Assembly (NCBI GenBank): GCA_964598765.1
Contig: CAZRCZ010000017.1
Span: forward strand, 49,583-113,582
Reading direction: 5' to 3'
DNA: 64,000 bases
DNA from: CAZRCZ01 sp964598765
GTDB lineage: Bacteria; Sumerlaeota; Sumerlaeia; MVZB01; JAJFLK01
This document shows positions 43,516 to 52,004 of the stretch, one piece after another (within the stretch, counting starts at the first letter, position 1; the number at the start of each line of letters is the position of its first letter). Under the pieces are notes generated by a model. The model worked only from the letters and a program-made list of their open reading frames with translations, was not told where the DNA came from and did no database searches. The position numbers and the translations under genes are program-made.

Positions 43516-45717
43516 TCACTCTCCCGGATGATAACTCCGAAGAAGTTGCTCCTTGATCTCGGATTCCGTGAACGCGACCTTCTTCATTTTGTTGTCGGCG
43601 TAGAGCGCGCATTGGTCGTTGTAGTAAGGAGATTTTTCGTCCTCGCTTTCGCTGTAGCCGAGGACCGAATAGGCGCGGGGAGGCTGGGTGAATTCGGCGG
43701 TGAAAATCCAGCCGTCGCCGCCGGTGACTTTCAATTTGCCATCCGGCTCCTTGCCGAATTCCAACACGCGGAAGCAACCCATGAACCCACTTCCGCCGCT
43801 CACCGGAACGTCAACGTTGCCCTTGCGGACGCGATGCACGTCCCCCCATGAAACATCCCATCCGCCGAATTCTTTCTTTGTTTCTTCCATGGCCCTCAGA
43901 AATGTCTCGACGGCGCGTTTTTTGTCGCCGAGACCGCGCGGCGTGGAAATCGGTTGATCGGCGGACCAAGGGATTGCGTAGGAATCAGGGCGGATCGCCG
44001 TCCCTCGGAGTTCCGAATAGCGGAGCCACCAATCGGCGAAGAGAACGCTTCCCCGACTTTCGGCGCGGACGGTGTTGTCCCATTTCTCCAGCATGGCGAG
44101 AGCCTGACGGGTTTCGTCGTTCGGTTGGGATGCGTTCACGGCTTCGATCAAATCTTTTTTCATCCGCTCGGCGAGCAACATGCGCGGGCTGAATTTCATG
44201 TCGCTCACGTCTTCGAGCGAGAATTTTTTGTCGTTGTCCAGAAGCGTAAGGCTGTGCTGAGTCCGCAAACCCAGCTTGTTCACTCCGAAGTAGGCGGGAT
44301 ATTTTGCGGGATCAAGCGGCGCTTGAAGGTTCGTCAGATAAGGCGGGTCGTTGCAGTTCTGAACGTATCCCCCTTTGGGATTGAAAAGTTGCGGAAGCTC
44401 GGCGACCGGATGGAACCTCGTCCAGATTTCCGGCGACCGCGACGCATGGACTGCCGTATCGGTGTGCGCTTCGTGTGGCAGAACCGGAACCGTCCCGTTC
44501 CAGAGATAATAAATGTTCCCCTCGACGTCGGCGTAGCAGAGATTGAACATCGGAATCTCCAGCATGTCGAGCGCCTCCCGGAAATCCGCGAAATTCTTGC
44601 ACTTCGACATCCTATACCACTGTTCATAGGAGCGGAATTGGTCGTAGCAGGCCGAGCGAAAGACGTAAATTTTGTCGTCGGTCCGCAGAATGACCGGACC
44701 CAGCGGCGTGTGCCAAAAGGTTCGTGCTTCGCTCTTCGATTTATCGCCGTCTTTGATCTCGACGGTGACGTCGTCGCGTTTGATGGGAACCGATCCGCCG
44801 TCGAAGAGATAGTGATCGGGATGGGCCGGATCGAGATCAAATTCGTAGATCTCCTCAAGGTCGGCGTAATTAACGGTATGCGACCAACCCAAATTGTCGT
44901 TGAATCCTGTAGTAAGGATCGGACGCCCGACGTAGGTTGAGCCGTAAAAATTCAGCTTCCCCGGGACGGTGATGTGCGCCTCGTAATAGGTCGAGACCTC
45001 CGCCCACGGTTGATGCGGATTTCCCATGAGAATCGTTTTGCCCGATGCCGTCCGGCTTGGCGCGAAGCCCCACATATTCGAGCCGATCATTTCTTGTTGT
45101 CCGTCGCTCTGGTCCATTTCCCACGCGGTCTTCTTCCCTTGCTTCCTCAAAAAACTTCCGATGATTCCCCCGCGATCAAACGCGAACCGCATGACACCGG
45201 CAAGGCCATGCGCCGCGACGTCATGCGGCGTGACGGGCTGAACCCAAGCGGGAAGCTTGTCGCGGTGAAGTTGAATGTAATAATCGAATCCGACGGCGAA
45301 TCCCTCGATCACCTCCCGAAAGTTTGGATCGAGCTTGTCATACGTTTCCTCCGCGCGGGCATGGACGCGAAATTGGCGATTCCAGAAATCGGATTCGAGA
45401 TTCTCCCGTCCGCCGAAGTTCTTCGCCAATTCTCCCCGCGCGCGCAGAATCAACCGCATGATGCTCAAGACGTGATCCTCCGCCTGACAATACCCGAACC
45501 CAAACGCGGCGGCGGCTTCGGTTTCCCCCTTGATGTGCGGAACCCCGTAGGCCGTCCGGCGAATCTCGACCTGACGGGCGAGTTCGGCGACCTTGGCGGG
45601 CTTGGCGATGGGTTCGGCTCCGGCCTTGCTGAATGCGGATAGGATGACCAATGCCGCCGTCGCGACCTTTATAAAAAAAAATCGAACGAATCGTTTTGTC
45701 TTGGAATTTTTTTGCAT
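43516..45717 (-). CDS. Penicillin acylase family protein (N-terminal nucleophile amidase)
   Basis: 733 residues from ATG 45717. A signal peptide (VATAALVILSAFSKAGAEP) precedes an alpha subunit opening VEIRRTAYGVPHIKGETEAA and AFGFGYCQAEDHVLSIM. The autocatalytic site is G-Ser in EMIGSNMWGFAPSRTASGK, with Ser (45081-45079) becoming the beta-subunit N-terminus; PHQPW and GFNDNLGWSHTVN are conserved beta-subunit motifs. It hydrolyses amides, such as acyl-homoserine lactones, beta-lactams or lipopeptides; the substrate is unknown. Periplasmic. The open frame runs 67 codons upstream through a repeat and a Cys-rich stretch. Confidence 0.93.
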   Translation of the reverse strand: MQKNSKTKRFVRFFFIKVATAALVILSAFSKAGAEPIAKPAKVAELARQVEIRRTAYGVPHIKGETEAAAAFGFGYCQAEDHVLSIMRLILRARGELAKNFGGRENLESDFWNRQFRVHARAEETYDKLDPNFREVIEGFAVGFDYYIQLHRDKLPAWVQPVTPHDVAAHGLAGVMRFAFDRGGIIGSFLRKQGKKTAWEMDQSDGQQEMIGSNMWGFAPSRTASGKTILMGNPHQPWAEVSTYYEAHITVPGKLNFYGSTYVGRPILTTGFNDNLGWSHTVNYADLEEIYEFDLDPAHPDHYLFDGGSVPIKRDDVTVEIKDGDKSKSEARTFWHTPLGPVILRTDDKIYVFRSACYDQFRSYEQWYRMSKCKNFADFREALDMLEIPMFNLCYADVEGNIYYLWNGTVPVLPHEAHTDTAVHASRSPEIWTRFHPVAELPQLFNPKGGYVQNCNDPPYLTNLQAPLDPAKYPAYFGVNKLGLRTQHSLTLLDNDKKFSLEDVSDMKFSPRMLLAERMKKDLIEAVNASQPNDETRQALAMLEKWDNTVRAESRGSVLFADWWLRYSELRGTAIRPDSYAIPWSADQPISTPRGLGDKKRAVETFLRAMEETKKEFGGWDVSWGDVHRVRKGNVDVPVSGGSGFMGCFRVLEFGKEPDGKLKVTGGDGWIFTAEFTQPPRAYSVLGYSESEDEKSPYYNDQCALYADNKMKKVAFTESEIKEQLLRSYHPGE

Positions 45718-45720
45718 TTC

Positions 45721-45755
45721 TTTGCGCCTTGGTGTTTTGGTGGTTTTCACGCTTC
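45721..45755. repeat. CACCAAG-type repeat just upstream of the acylase start
   Basis: TTTGCGCCTTGGTGTTTTGG with TGGTTTTCAC reads on the minus strand as AAAACCACCAAAACACCAAG plus GCGCAAA. It contains no stop in the acylase frame, so that frame stays open through it. Confidence 0.65.
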
Positions 45756-45920
45756 GAATCCACATGAAGCTAACATCCCAGATCAGCGTGATCGAGTTGA
45801 AAATCAAAGCGCCCATGCAAATCCGGCACGGTTTACGCTTACCCCAAGACGGGAAGTTGCAGGTGTTGCAACGCAATGTTTCTTGAAACCGAAAACGCAT
45901 GAAAGGCTGGGAAATCAACC

Positions 45921-46364
45921 ATGAGATTGCAGGACATCATGAACCGCAAGATTGAAACCATCGCCGCCGACGCCGAAGCGGACGAGGCGAACGAGAGAAT
46001 GCGACAACAGCACGTCCATCATTTGGTGGTCGTCGAGGAAGGGCGTCCTGTTGGGATTATTTCGGAGCGCGACTTGGGGGGCAAAAACCGAAGTTTGATG
46101 CAAAACGGCTCGACCGTCGCCGATCTGATGACCTCCGATTTCGTCAGCGCCAAACCCACCACGACCATCAAGGAGGCCGCCAATCTTCTGCGCGGTCACC
46201 AAATCGGGTCGCTTCTGGTCATGGACAAGAACAAATTGGCCGGCATCATCACGATTACCGACTTGCTTGAGCTATTGGGTCGGGGATTGCAAAAGCCCGT
46301 GGCCGTCACCGAACGGGCGATCCTCAGCCGCCGACACGGAAAGCAACGGGTCGTTATGCGCTGA
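45921..46364 (+). CDS. Two-CBS-domain protein
   Basis: 147 residues from ATG 45921. Tandem CBS motifs: residues about 4-58 (QDIMNRKIETIAADAEADEA, HHLVVVEEGRPVGIISERDL) and about 66-125 (VADLMTSDFVSAKPTTTIKE, IGSLLVMDKNKLAGIITITD). Such pairs bind adenosine nucleotides and act as energy sensors. A basic C-terminal tail (RAILSRRHGKQRVVMR) follows. No enzyme domain is fused, and no partner gene is adjacent. Confidence 0.92.
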   Translation: MRLQDIMNRKIETIAADAEADEANERMRQQHVHHLVVVEEGRPVGIISERDLGGKNRSLMQNGSTVADLMTSDFVSAKPTTTIKEAANLLRGHQIGSLLVMDKNKLAGIITITDLLELLGRGLQKPVAVTERAILSRRHGKQRVVMR

Positions 46365-46460
46365 AACGGCGTCCTAATCGCGCAACTCTCCCGTCATTTT
46401 CGACAAAAACACCTTGACGATCCTCTCCATGCTAGGTTACGTGATGGACTGAACACGTCG

Positions 46461-46508
46461 GCCCCCCGAACTCGCTGGGGGAGCGTAGGCACAGGCAATC
46501 CGCCTGTG
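46461..46508. repeat. Two adjacent hairpins between the CBS and propeller genes
   Basis: CCCCC-GAACTCGCT-GGGGG lies at about 46464-46481, and CACAGGC-AATCC-GCCTGTG at 46490-46508. The second is a perfect 7-bp stem. They may end the CBS transcript or be intergenic repeats. Confidence 0.6.
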
Positions 46509-46536
46509 TTCCCGGCGAAATGATGGGAGAACTCAA

Positions 46537-47970
46537 ATGTCTTTGAAAACATGGGTTTGGGCCGTTCTGATCGGAACGGCGACGGCGCGCCTTATTGCCG
46601 CCGATTATACGATGTGGGGCGGAACCGTTTCCCGCAACATGGTCAACACCCAAGAGAAGAACATCGTGACCGAGTGGAACGTCGAGAAGGGGGAAAATGT
46701 CAAGTGGACCGCCGCGCTTGGAACCCAATCCTACGGCAATCCCATTGTCTATAAAGGAAAGGTCTTCGTCGGAACAAACAACGGCAACCCGCGAGATCCG
46801 AACGTCCAAGGGGACAAGGGGATATTGATGTGCTTCCGTGAATCGGATGGCGAATTTCTTTGGCAGGCCGTCCATGACAAACTTCCCTCCGGTCGCGTCA
46901 ACGACTGGCCGGAACAAGGATTATGCTCCACCCCCTGCATCGAAAATAATCGGCTCTATTACGTGACCAACCGTTGCGAGGTCGTCTGCCTCGACACCGA
47001 AGGGTTCATGGACGGCAAAAACGACGGCCAGATTCAGGACGAGAAATTGCATGGTCCCCACGACGCCGATTTCATTTGGAAATTGGATATGATGAAGGAA
47101 TTGGGGGTCTTCCCGCACAATATGTCGAACTGCTCGCCGATTGTCGTTGGTGACCGAGTCTTCATTATCACCAGCAACGGCGTGGATGAGGCCCATCATT
47201 TTGTTCCCTCGCCAGAAGCCCCAAGTTTTATTGCCGTGGACAAAAACACGGGCAAGGTCCTTTGGAAAAACAATCTTCCCGGCAAGGAAATCCTTCATGG
47301 GCAGTGGTCCAATCCGGGCTATGGTGAAATCAACGGGAAGGGACAAGTCTATATGTCCGGCGGCGACGGTTGGCTCTACGCGCTTTCCGCGGACAAAGGC
47401 GACTTGATTTGGAAATTTGACTGCAATCCCAAGGGAGCGGTCTATATGCTTGGACCGCGCGGGACAAGAAACCACATCATCAGCACGCCCGTATTCCTCG
47501 ATAACAAGGTCTTTATTGCCGTCGGCGAAGACCCGGAGCATGGTGAAGGACCCGGGCATTTTTACTGCATTGACGCGACGAAAACCGGCGACGTTACCGA
47601 TACCGCCAAGATTTGGCAATTCGACAAAATCAAACGCTCCATTTCGACCCCCGCGATCAGCGGCGGGCTAGTCTATATGGCCGATCTTTCCGGATTCCTC
47701 TACTGCCTTGATCTCAAAACCGGTCAGCCCAAATGGGAGCACGATGTTTTGGCGGCGGTCTGGGGTTCGCCGACGTTGATTGACGGCAAGATCTTGCTCG
47801 GCAACGAGGATGGCGACGTGGTTGTGTTGGCCTCCGGACCGGAGAAAAAGGTTTTGGGCAAAAGCTCGGTCGAGAACGCCACCTACACAACCCCCGTCGC
47901 GGCCAATGGCGTGCTCTATGTCGCCAATGGAAGCAAACTGTTCGCCATCGCGCGCAAAGCGGGTAAGTAA
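46537..47970 (+). CDS. PQQ-type beta-propeller protein, secreted
   Basis: 477 residues from ATG 46537 with GGGAGA upstream. A signal peptide ends near LIAADYTMWGG. Blades carry the PQQ/'tryptophan-docking' pattern: GKVFVGTNNGNP, DGEFLWQAVHD, GKVLWKNNLPG, GWLYALSADKGDLIWKFDC, GFLYCLDLKTGQPKWEHD. These repeats occur in quinoprotein dehydrogenases and in BamB; without the PQQ-ligand residues being checked, a structural role is equally possible. It is the first gene of a three-gene cluster with the ligase (9 bases on) and a second propeller protein. Confidence 0.85.
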   Translation: MSLKTWVWAVLIGTATARLIAADYTMWGGTVSRNMVNTQEKNIVTEWNVEKGENVKWTAALGTQSYGNPIVYKGKVFVGTNNGNPRDPNVQGDKGILMCFRESDGEFLWQAVHDKLPSGRVNDWPEQGLCSTPCIENNRLYYVTNRCEVVCLDTEGFMDGKNDGQIQDEKLHGPHDADFIWKLDMMKELGVFPHNMSNCSPIVVGDRVFIITSNGVDEAHHFVPSPEAPSFIAVDKNTGKVLWKNNLPGKEILHGQWSNPGYGEINGKGQVYMSGGDGWLYALSADKGDLIWKFDCNPKGAVYMLGPRGTRNHIISTPVFLDNKVFIAVGEDPEHGEGPGHFYCIDATKTGDVTDTAKIWQFDKIKRSISTPAISGGLVYMADLSGFLYCLDLKTGQPKWEHDVLAAVWGSPTLIDGKILLGNEDGDVVVLASGPEKKVLGKSSVENATYTTPVAANGVLYVANGSKLFAIARKAGK

Positions 47971-47979
47971 AGCTGGGTC

Positions 47980-49299
47980 ATGTCGCGCTGGATTCAAGAA
48001 AGTCGCGCCGACCGCCAAGAAATCGCTCGTCTTCAAACCGAAAAGCTGAAGGCGATGACGGCGGAGATATGCAAAACCAACTCGTTCTATCGTCGTAAAT
48101 TTAAGCAAGCTGGTTTCGAGCGGGGATCGTTCTCTCTTGAGGAACTTCAGCGCCTCCCGTTCACCACAAAGGACGAACTTTCCGCCGATCAGGCTCAAAA
48201 TCCCCCTTACGGCTCCAACCTGACCTATCCGCTTGATCGCTACGTTCGGATGCATCAAAGCTCCGGAACCAAGGGAGGAACGCCTCTCCGATGGCTCGAC
48301 ACTCCTGTGAGTTGGAATTGGCTCATGGGACTTTGGGAGGTCATTTATGATCTCGCGGGCATCCGATCCGACGACCGTTTCTTCTTTCCCTTTTCGTTCG
48401 GGCCGTTTTTGGGATTTTGGACCGGGTTTGAAGCGGCCGTTCGGCAAGGGCATCTCACGCTGGCAGGGGGAGGAATGACGACTCCGGCGCGAATCAAGAT
48501 CATCCTCGATCACGAGATCACGATCATTGGTTGCACACCGACTTACGCTCTGCACATGGCCGAAGTTGCGAAGGAAAACAAAATTGACCTGACGCAATCC
48601 AAGGTTCGCGCGCTGATCGTCGCTGGCGAACCCGGCGGGAACATCCGCGAAACCAAGCAACGAATCGAAGAAGCTTGGGACGCGCGGTGTTTCGATCACT
48701 CCGGCATGACCGAAATCGGCTCGTTGGGAATGGAGTGCGCCGAAAATCCCGGCGGCATCCATTTAATTGAAAGCGAATGCATCGCCGAAATTCTGGATTT
48801 GAAGACCGGACAATCGTGTGCGCCCGGCGAAAAGGGGGAGTTGATCCTCTCCAATCTCGGACGTTGGGGAAGCCCTCTGATCCGCTATCGGACCGGCGAC
48901 ATCGTTTGCGCCGAGCCTGAACCGTGTCCTTGCGGGCGAAGTCTTATCCGTTTGAAGGGAGGCATCCTTGGCCGGGCCGACGATATGGTGTTGATCCGAG
49001 GCAACAACGTTTATCCGGCGGCGCTGGAGGCGATTGTCCGACGATTTCCCGAAGTGGCGGAATACCGCGCCGAGGTTTCCATGCGCGAAGGATTGGCCGT
49101 CCTAAGTTTAACCATTGAATCCGATCAGGGGATCGGTTCCAATGGTCCATCTTTGTCCGAGCGGATCGCCTCGGCGGTCAAGGATTCCTTGAATTTCCGT
49201 CCTGAAGTGAACGCGGTCCGAGCGGGCACATTGCCGAGATTTGAAATGAAAGCGACCCGATTTGTCATTCATCCCTCGTATCGCAAGGAGCAATCATGA
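47980..49299 (+). CDS. AMP-forming ligase of the phenylacetate-CoA ligase (PaaK) type
   Basis: 439 residues. ANL-superfamily marks include the phosphate loop HQSSGTKGGTPLRWL, the acyl/aromatic pocket region FFFPFSFGPFLGFW, the adenine motif DHSGMTEIGSLGMECAENPG, the hinge YRTGDIV and the C-terminal GRADDMVLIRGNNVYPAALE. PaaK-type enzymes make CoA thioesters of aryl acids. The missing upstream beta-oxidation or paa genes and the placement between two propeller genes make the substrate unclear. Its TGA overlaps the next ATG as ATGA, so coupling is strong. Cytoplasmic, unlike its neighbours. Confidence 0.9.
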   Translation: MSRWIQESRADRQEIARLQTEKLKAMTAEICKTNSFYRRKFKQAGFERGSFSLEELQRLPFTTKDELSADQAQNPPYGSNLTYPLDRYVRMHQSSGTKGGTPLRWLDTPVSWNWLMGLWEVIYDLAGIRSDDRFFFPFSFGPFLGFWTGFEAAVRQGHLTLAGGGMTTPARIKIILDHEITIIGCTPTYALHMAEVAKENKIDLTQSKVRALIVAGEPGGNIRETKQRIEEAWDARCFDHSGMTEIGSLGMECAENPGGIHLIESECIAEILDLKTGQSCAPGEKGELILSNLGRWGSPLIRYRTGDIVCAEPEPCPCGRSLIRLKGGILGRADDMVLIRGNNVYPAALEAIVRRFPEVAEYRAEVSMREGLAVLSLTIESDQGIGSNGPSLSERIASAVKDSLNFRPEVNAVRAGTLPRFEMKATRFVIHPSYRKEQS

Positions 49300-51503
49300 A
49301 CAAGCCCATCCACATTCTGGTTTCGTCCTTAATCTGCGCGTTCTTTTTTGCCGCGCCGACGGCAAACGCCGGCAAACCGGCCGACGGCAATGATTGGGCC
49401 AATTGGCGAGGACCGGAACACAACGGGGTTTCGCAAGCCAAAGGATTGATATCAAGCTGGGCCAAGGAGGACGAAAATCTTCTATGGAAAACCCCCATAG
49501 GCGGTCGTTCCACGCCGATTGTAATGAGCGGGCATGTTTACGTCCTGCATCTCACCGGGCAAAACGAAACTCGCAAAGAGGAATTGGCTTGCCTTGATGC
49601 CGACAGCGGCAAAATTCTTTGGACTTACAAAATGGATATTTTTCTTTCCGATATTCCTGAAGAACGCGTCGGATGGAGTTCGCCCGCGGCAGACCCCGAA
49701 ACGGGCAATGTTTATCTCCATGGCGTTCAAGGATTTTTGGTCTGTGTCGACGCCAACGGCAAGGTCGTCTGGTCACATTCGCTCGGCGAGGAATTCGGAA
49801 AAATTTCCGGTTTCGGAGGCAGGACCTTCACGCCCGTCATTGACCAAGACATCGTCATCGTCGGATTCAACAATTCCGGCTTGGGAGACCACGGTAAGCC
49901 GATGAATCGCCTTCTGGCCGTGGACAAGCGAACGGGCGAAGTTCGCTGGTGGTCCACGCCCGTGACCGATGTTTTGGACACAAACTATAGTTGCCCCATC
50001 GTCGTCGTAATCGGCGGTCAGCGTCTTGTCATTGTCGGCGGCGGCGACGGTTACATTCACGCCGTCAAGGTCAACACCGGCGAGCGCGTTTGGGATTTCA
50101 AGATGGGGAACGGCCCGGTCAATGCCTCATGCGTCGTCGAAGGGGATCGCGTGTTTGCTTCCTACAGCGAGGAGAACATCACCGGGCGGATCGTCTGCAT
50201 AGATGGCAAAGGCCAAGGCGACATCTCCAAGACAGGACTCATCTGGGAGAAAGAAGGATCCGCCGTCGGCTATTCGTCTCCCGCGATTCACGATGGCAAA
50301 CTTTACGAAGTCGAAAATAATGGAAACATGCTTTGCTTGGAGACCAAGACGGGCAATCAGCTTTGGAAATTGAAAGTGGGGAAGGTTTCCAAGGCGTCCC
50401 CTGTCTGGGCCGACGGCAAAATTTACTACGCCAACGTCGGCGGTACATTTCAAATTCTGGAGCCGGGAGAGAAAGAAGGCAAGGTCCTCAGCAAGTTGGA
50501 CCTGAAGGCCGCCGACGGCGCAACGATGGACTTGACCGGTTCAGTCGCGATTGCCAAGGGTCGCATCTATTTCATGACGCGCGAGAATCTTTATTGCCTC
50601 GGCAAGAAGGATAACAAGCTCCAACCGATTTCGATTGCGCCGCTTCCTGATACCGGTCCGGCGGACGCGAAGGGCGCGTTCGTGCAAGTCCTTCCCGCCG
50701 ACGTTCAAATTCCCAAGGATGGGAGGGCGCAATTCAAGGCGCGCGTCTTCGATTCCAAGGGTCTCTTGATCGGAGAAAAACCAGCGACGTGGAGTTTGAC
50801 GGATGGCCGTTTGAAGGGAACGCTCACGCCGGATGGATCCTTCACGCCCGACGCAACGGTCGTCGCGCAATTTGGACTTGTCGAAGCGGCCGTCGGCGAG
50901 TTGAAAGGGCAAGCGCGCGTCCGCGTCATGCCGAGTCTGCCGATCAATACCGACTTTGAAAAAATCCCCGAAGGCGCGACGCCCGTTTCGTGGGTCGGCG
51001 CAACGAAAGTCAAATACAATGTTGTGGCGGATAACGGCAACCACGTCCTCAAAAAGCTTTTTGACGCCCGAATCCTTCATTCCAACGTCTTTATGACCGA
51101 TCCGCATTTGAAAAACTACACGGTCACGGCGGAGATGAAGGCCAACAAAGGGGAACACGATCTTCCCGACATGGGGATCATCAACACCCGCTACACGTTC
51201 GATCTGATGGGCGCGACGCAACAGCTCCGCATCATCGGCTGGGTTCCGCGTCCCTCGCGCGTCGTCAAGATGATGGACTACAAATGGGAGCCGGGCGTGT
51301 GGTATGTCATGAAATCCAGAGTGGATTACGAGGGAAGCAAAGGAATCATCCGGGGCAAGGTTTGGAAGAAGGGGGAATCCGAGCCTGAGAAATGGACGAT
51401 TGAACTCGAAGACCCGCAACCGTATCACGAAGGGAGTCCCGGCCTGACTTGCTATCCGATGGGGGAAGTGTTTTTCGATAATGTGAAGGTCGAGAAGAAT
51501 TAG
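49296..51503 (+). CDS. Secreted PQQ-type propeller with Ig-like and jelly-roll domains
   Basis: 735 residues. A signal peptide (SLICAFFFAAPTANAG) precedes DWANWRGPEHNGVSQAKGL, a typical opening of planctomycete-type propellers, then blades (about 60-430) with GKILWTYKMD, GKVVWSHSLGEEF, GEVRWWSTP and NQLWKLKVGK. An Ig-like segment (about 460-550; QVLPADVQIPKDGRAQFKA) is followed by a C-terminal jelly-roll/DUF1080-like domain (about 560-735) with GVWYVMKSRVDY and GEVFFDNVKVEKN, suggesting carbohydrate binding. It overlaps the ligase gene by 4 bases. Confidence 0.87.
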   Translation: MNKPIHILVSSLICAFFFAAPTANAGKPADGNDWANWRGPEHNGVSQAKGLISSWAKEDENLLWKTPIGGRSTPIVMSGHVYVLHLTGQNETRKEELACLDADSGKILWTYKMDIFLSDIPEERVGWSSPAADPETGNVYLHGVQGFLVCVDANGKVVWSHSLGEEFGKISGFGGRTFTPVIDQDIVIVGFNNSGLGDHGKPMNRLLAVDKRTGEVRWWSTPVTDVLDTNYSCPIVVVIGGQRLVIVGGGDGYIHAVKVNTGERVWDFKMGNGPVNASCVVEGDRVFASYSEENITGRIVCIDGKGQGDISKTGLIWEKEGSAVGYSSPAIHDGKLYEVENNGNMLCLETKTGNQLWKLKVGKVSKASPVWADGKIYYANVGGTFQILEPGEKEGKVLSKLDLKAADGATMDLTGSVAIAKGRIYFMTRENLYCLGKKDNKLQPISIAPLPDTGPADAKGAFVQVLPADVQIPKDGRAQFKARVFDSKGLLIGEKPATWSLTDGRLKGTLTPDGSFTPDATVVAQFGLVEAAVGELKGQARVRVMPSLPINTDFEKIPEGATPVSWVGATKVKYNVVADNGNHVLKKLFDARILHSNVFMTDPHLKNYTVTAEMKANKGEHDLPDMGIINTRYTFDLMGATQQLRIIGWVPRPSRVVKMMDYKWEPGVWYVMKSRVDYEGSKGIIRGKVWKKGESEPEKWTIELEDPQPYHEGSPGLTCYPMGEVFFDNVKVEKN

Positions 51504-51564
51504 CCCGAGGGTCATTCGTTCCGATATCGGATCGTGATCTTGCTCGTTCTACAGGGGGGTATGC

Positions 51565-51984
51565 GTGGAAAATCGCTGGGAGCATTATCCCCACCTAGCC
51601 GACATGGGAATCCGCGGAATCGGCGCCACGCCCGCGGAGGCGTTTGAACAGGCGGCCTTGGCTCTTACCGCCGTGGTTGCCGATCCGGCGTCGATCCAAC
51701 TTGAAGAAGGCGTCAAAGTCGAATGTCAATCCCCTGATCGGGAATTGCTTCTCGTGGATTGGCTCAATGCCGTCATCTACGAAATGGCGACGCGCAAAAT
51801 GTTGTTTGGTTCATTCGCCGTTCGGATCAATGGAGAAAAACTAATCGGAGAGGCTAGGGGAGAGCGCGTGGATCCGATCCGCCACGATCCCGCGGTCGAG
51901 ATCAAAGGCGCGACGGTTACCACGCTTTCGGTCCGACAAGAACCGGGCGGACCTTGGATTGCCCAATGCGTGGTTGACGTGTAA
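51565..51984 (+). CDS. Archease, activator of RtcB
   Basis: 139 residues from GTG 51565 with GGGGGG just upstream. ENRWEHYPHLADMGIRGIGA, ATPAEAFEQAALALTAVVAD, then LLLVDWLNAVIYEMATRKML are the archease motifs; the metal-binding Asp of HLADMG and the C-terminal Asp of CVVDV are kept. Archease speeds up guanylylation of RtcB and gives it multiple turnover. The rtcB gene follows 20 bases on, which confirms the assignment. Confidence 0.95.
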   Translation: MENRWEHYPHLADMGIRGIGATPAEAFEQAALALTAVVADPASIQLEEGVKVECQSPDRELLLVDWLNAVIYEMATRKMLFGSFAVRINGEKLIGEARGERVDPIRHDPAVEIKGATVTTLSVRQEPGGPWIAQCVVDV

Positions 51985-52004
51985 ACTATCGGTAGGGAAT
52001 TCTC

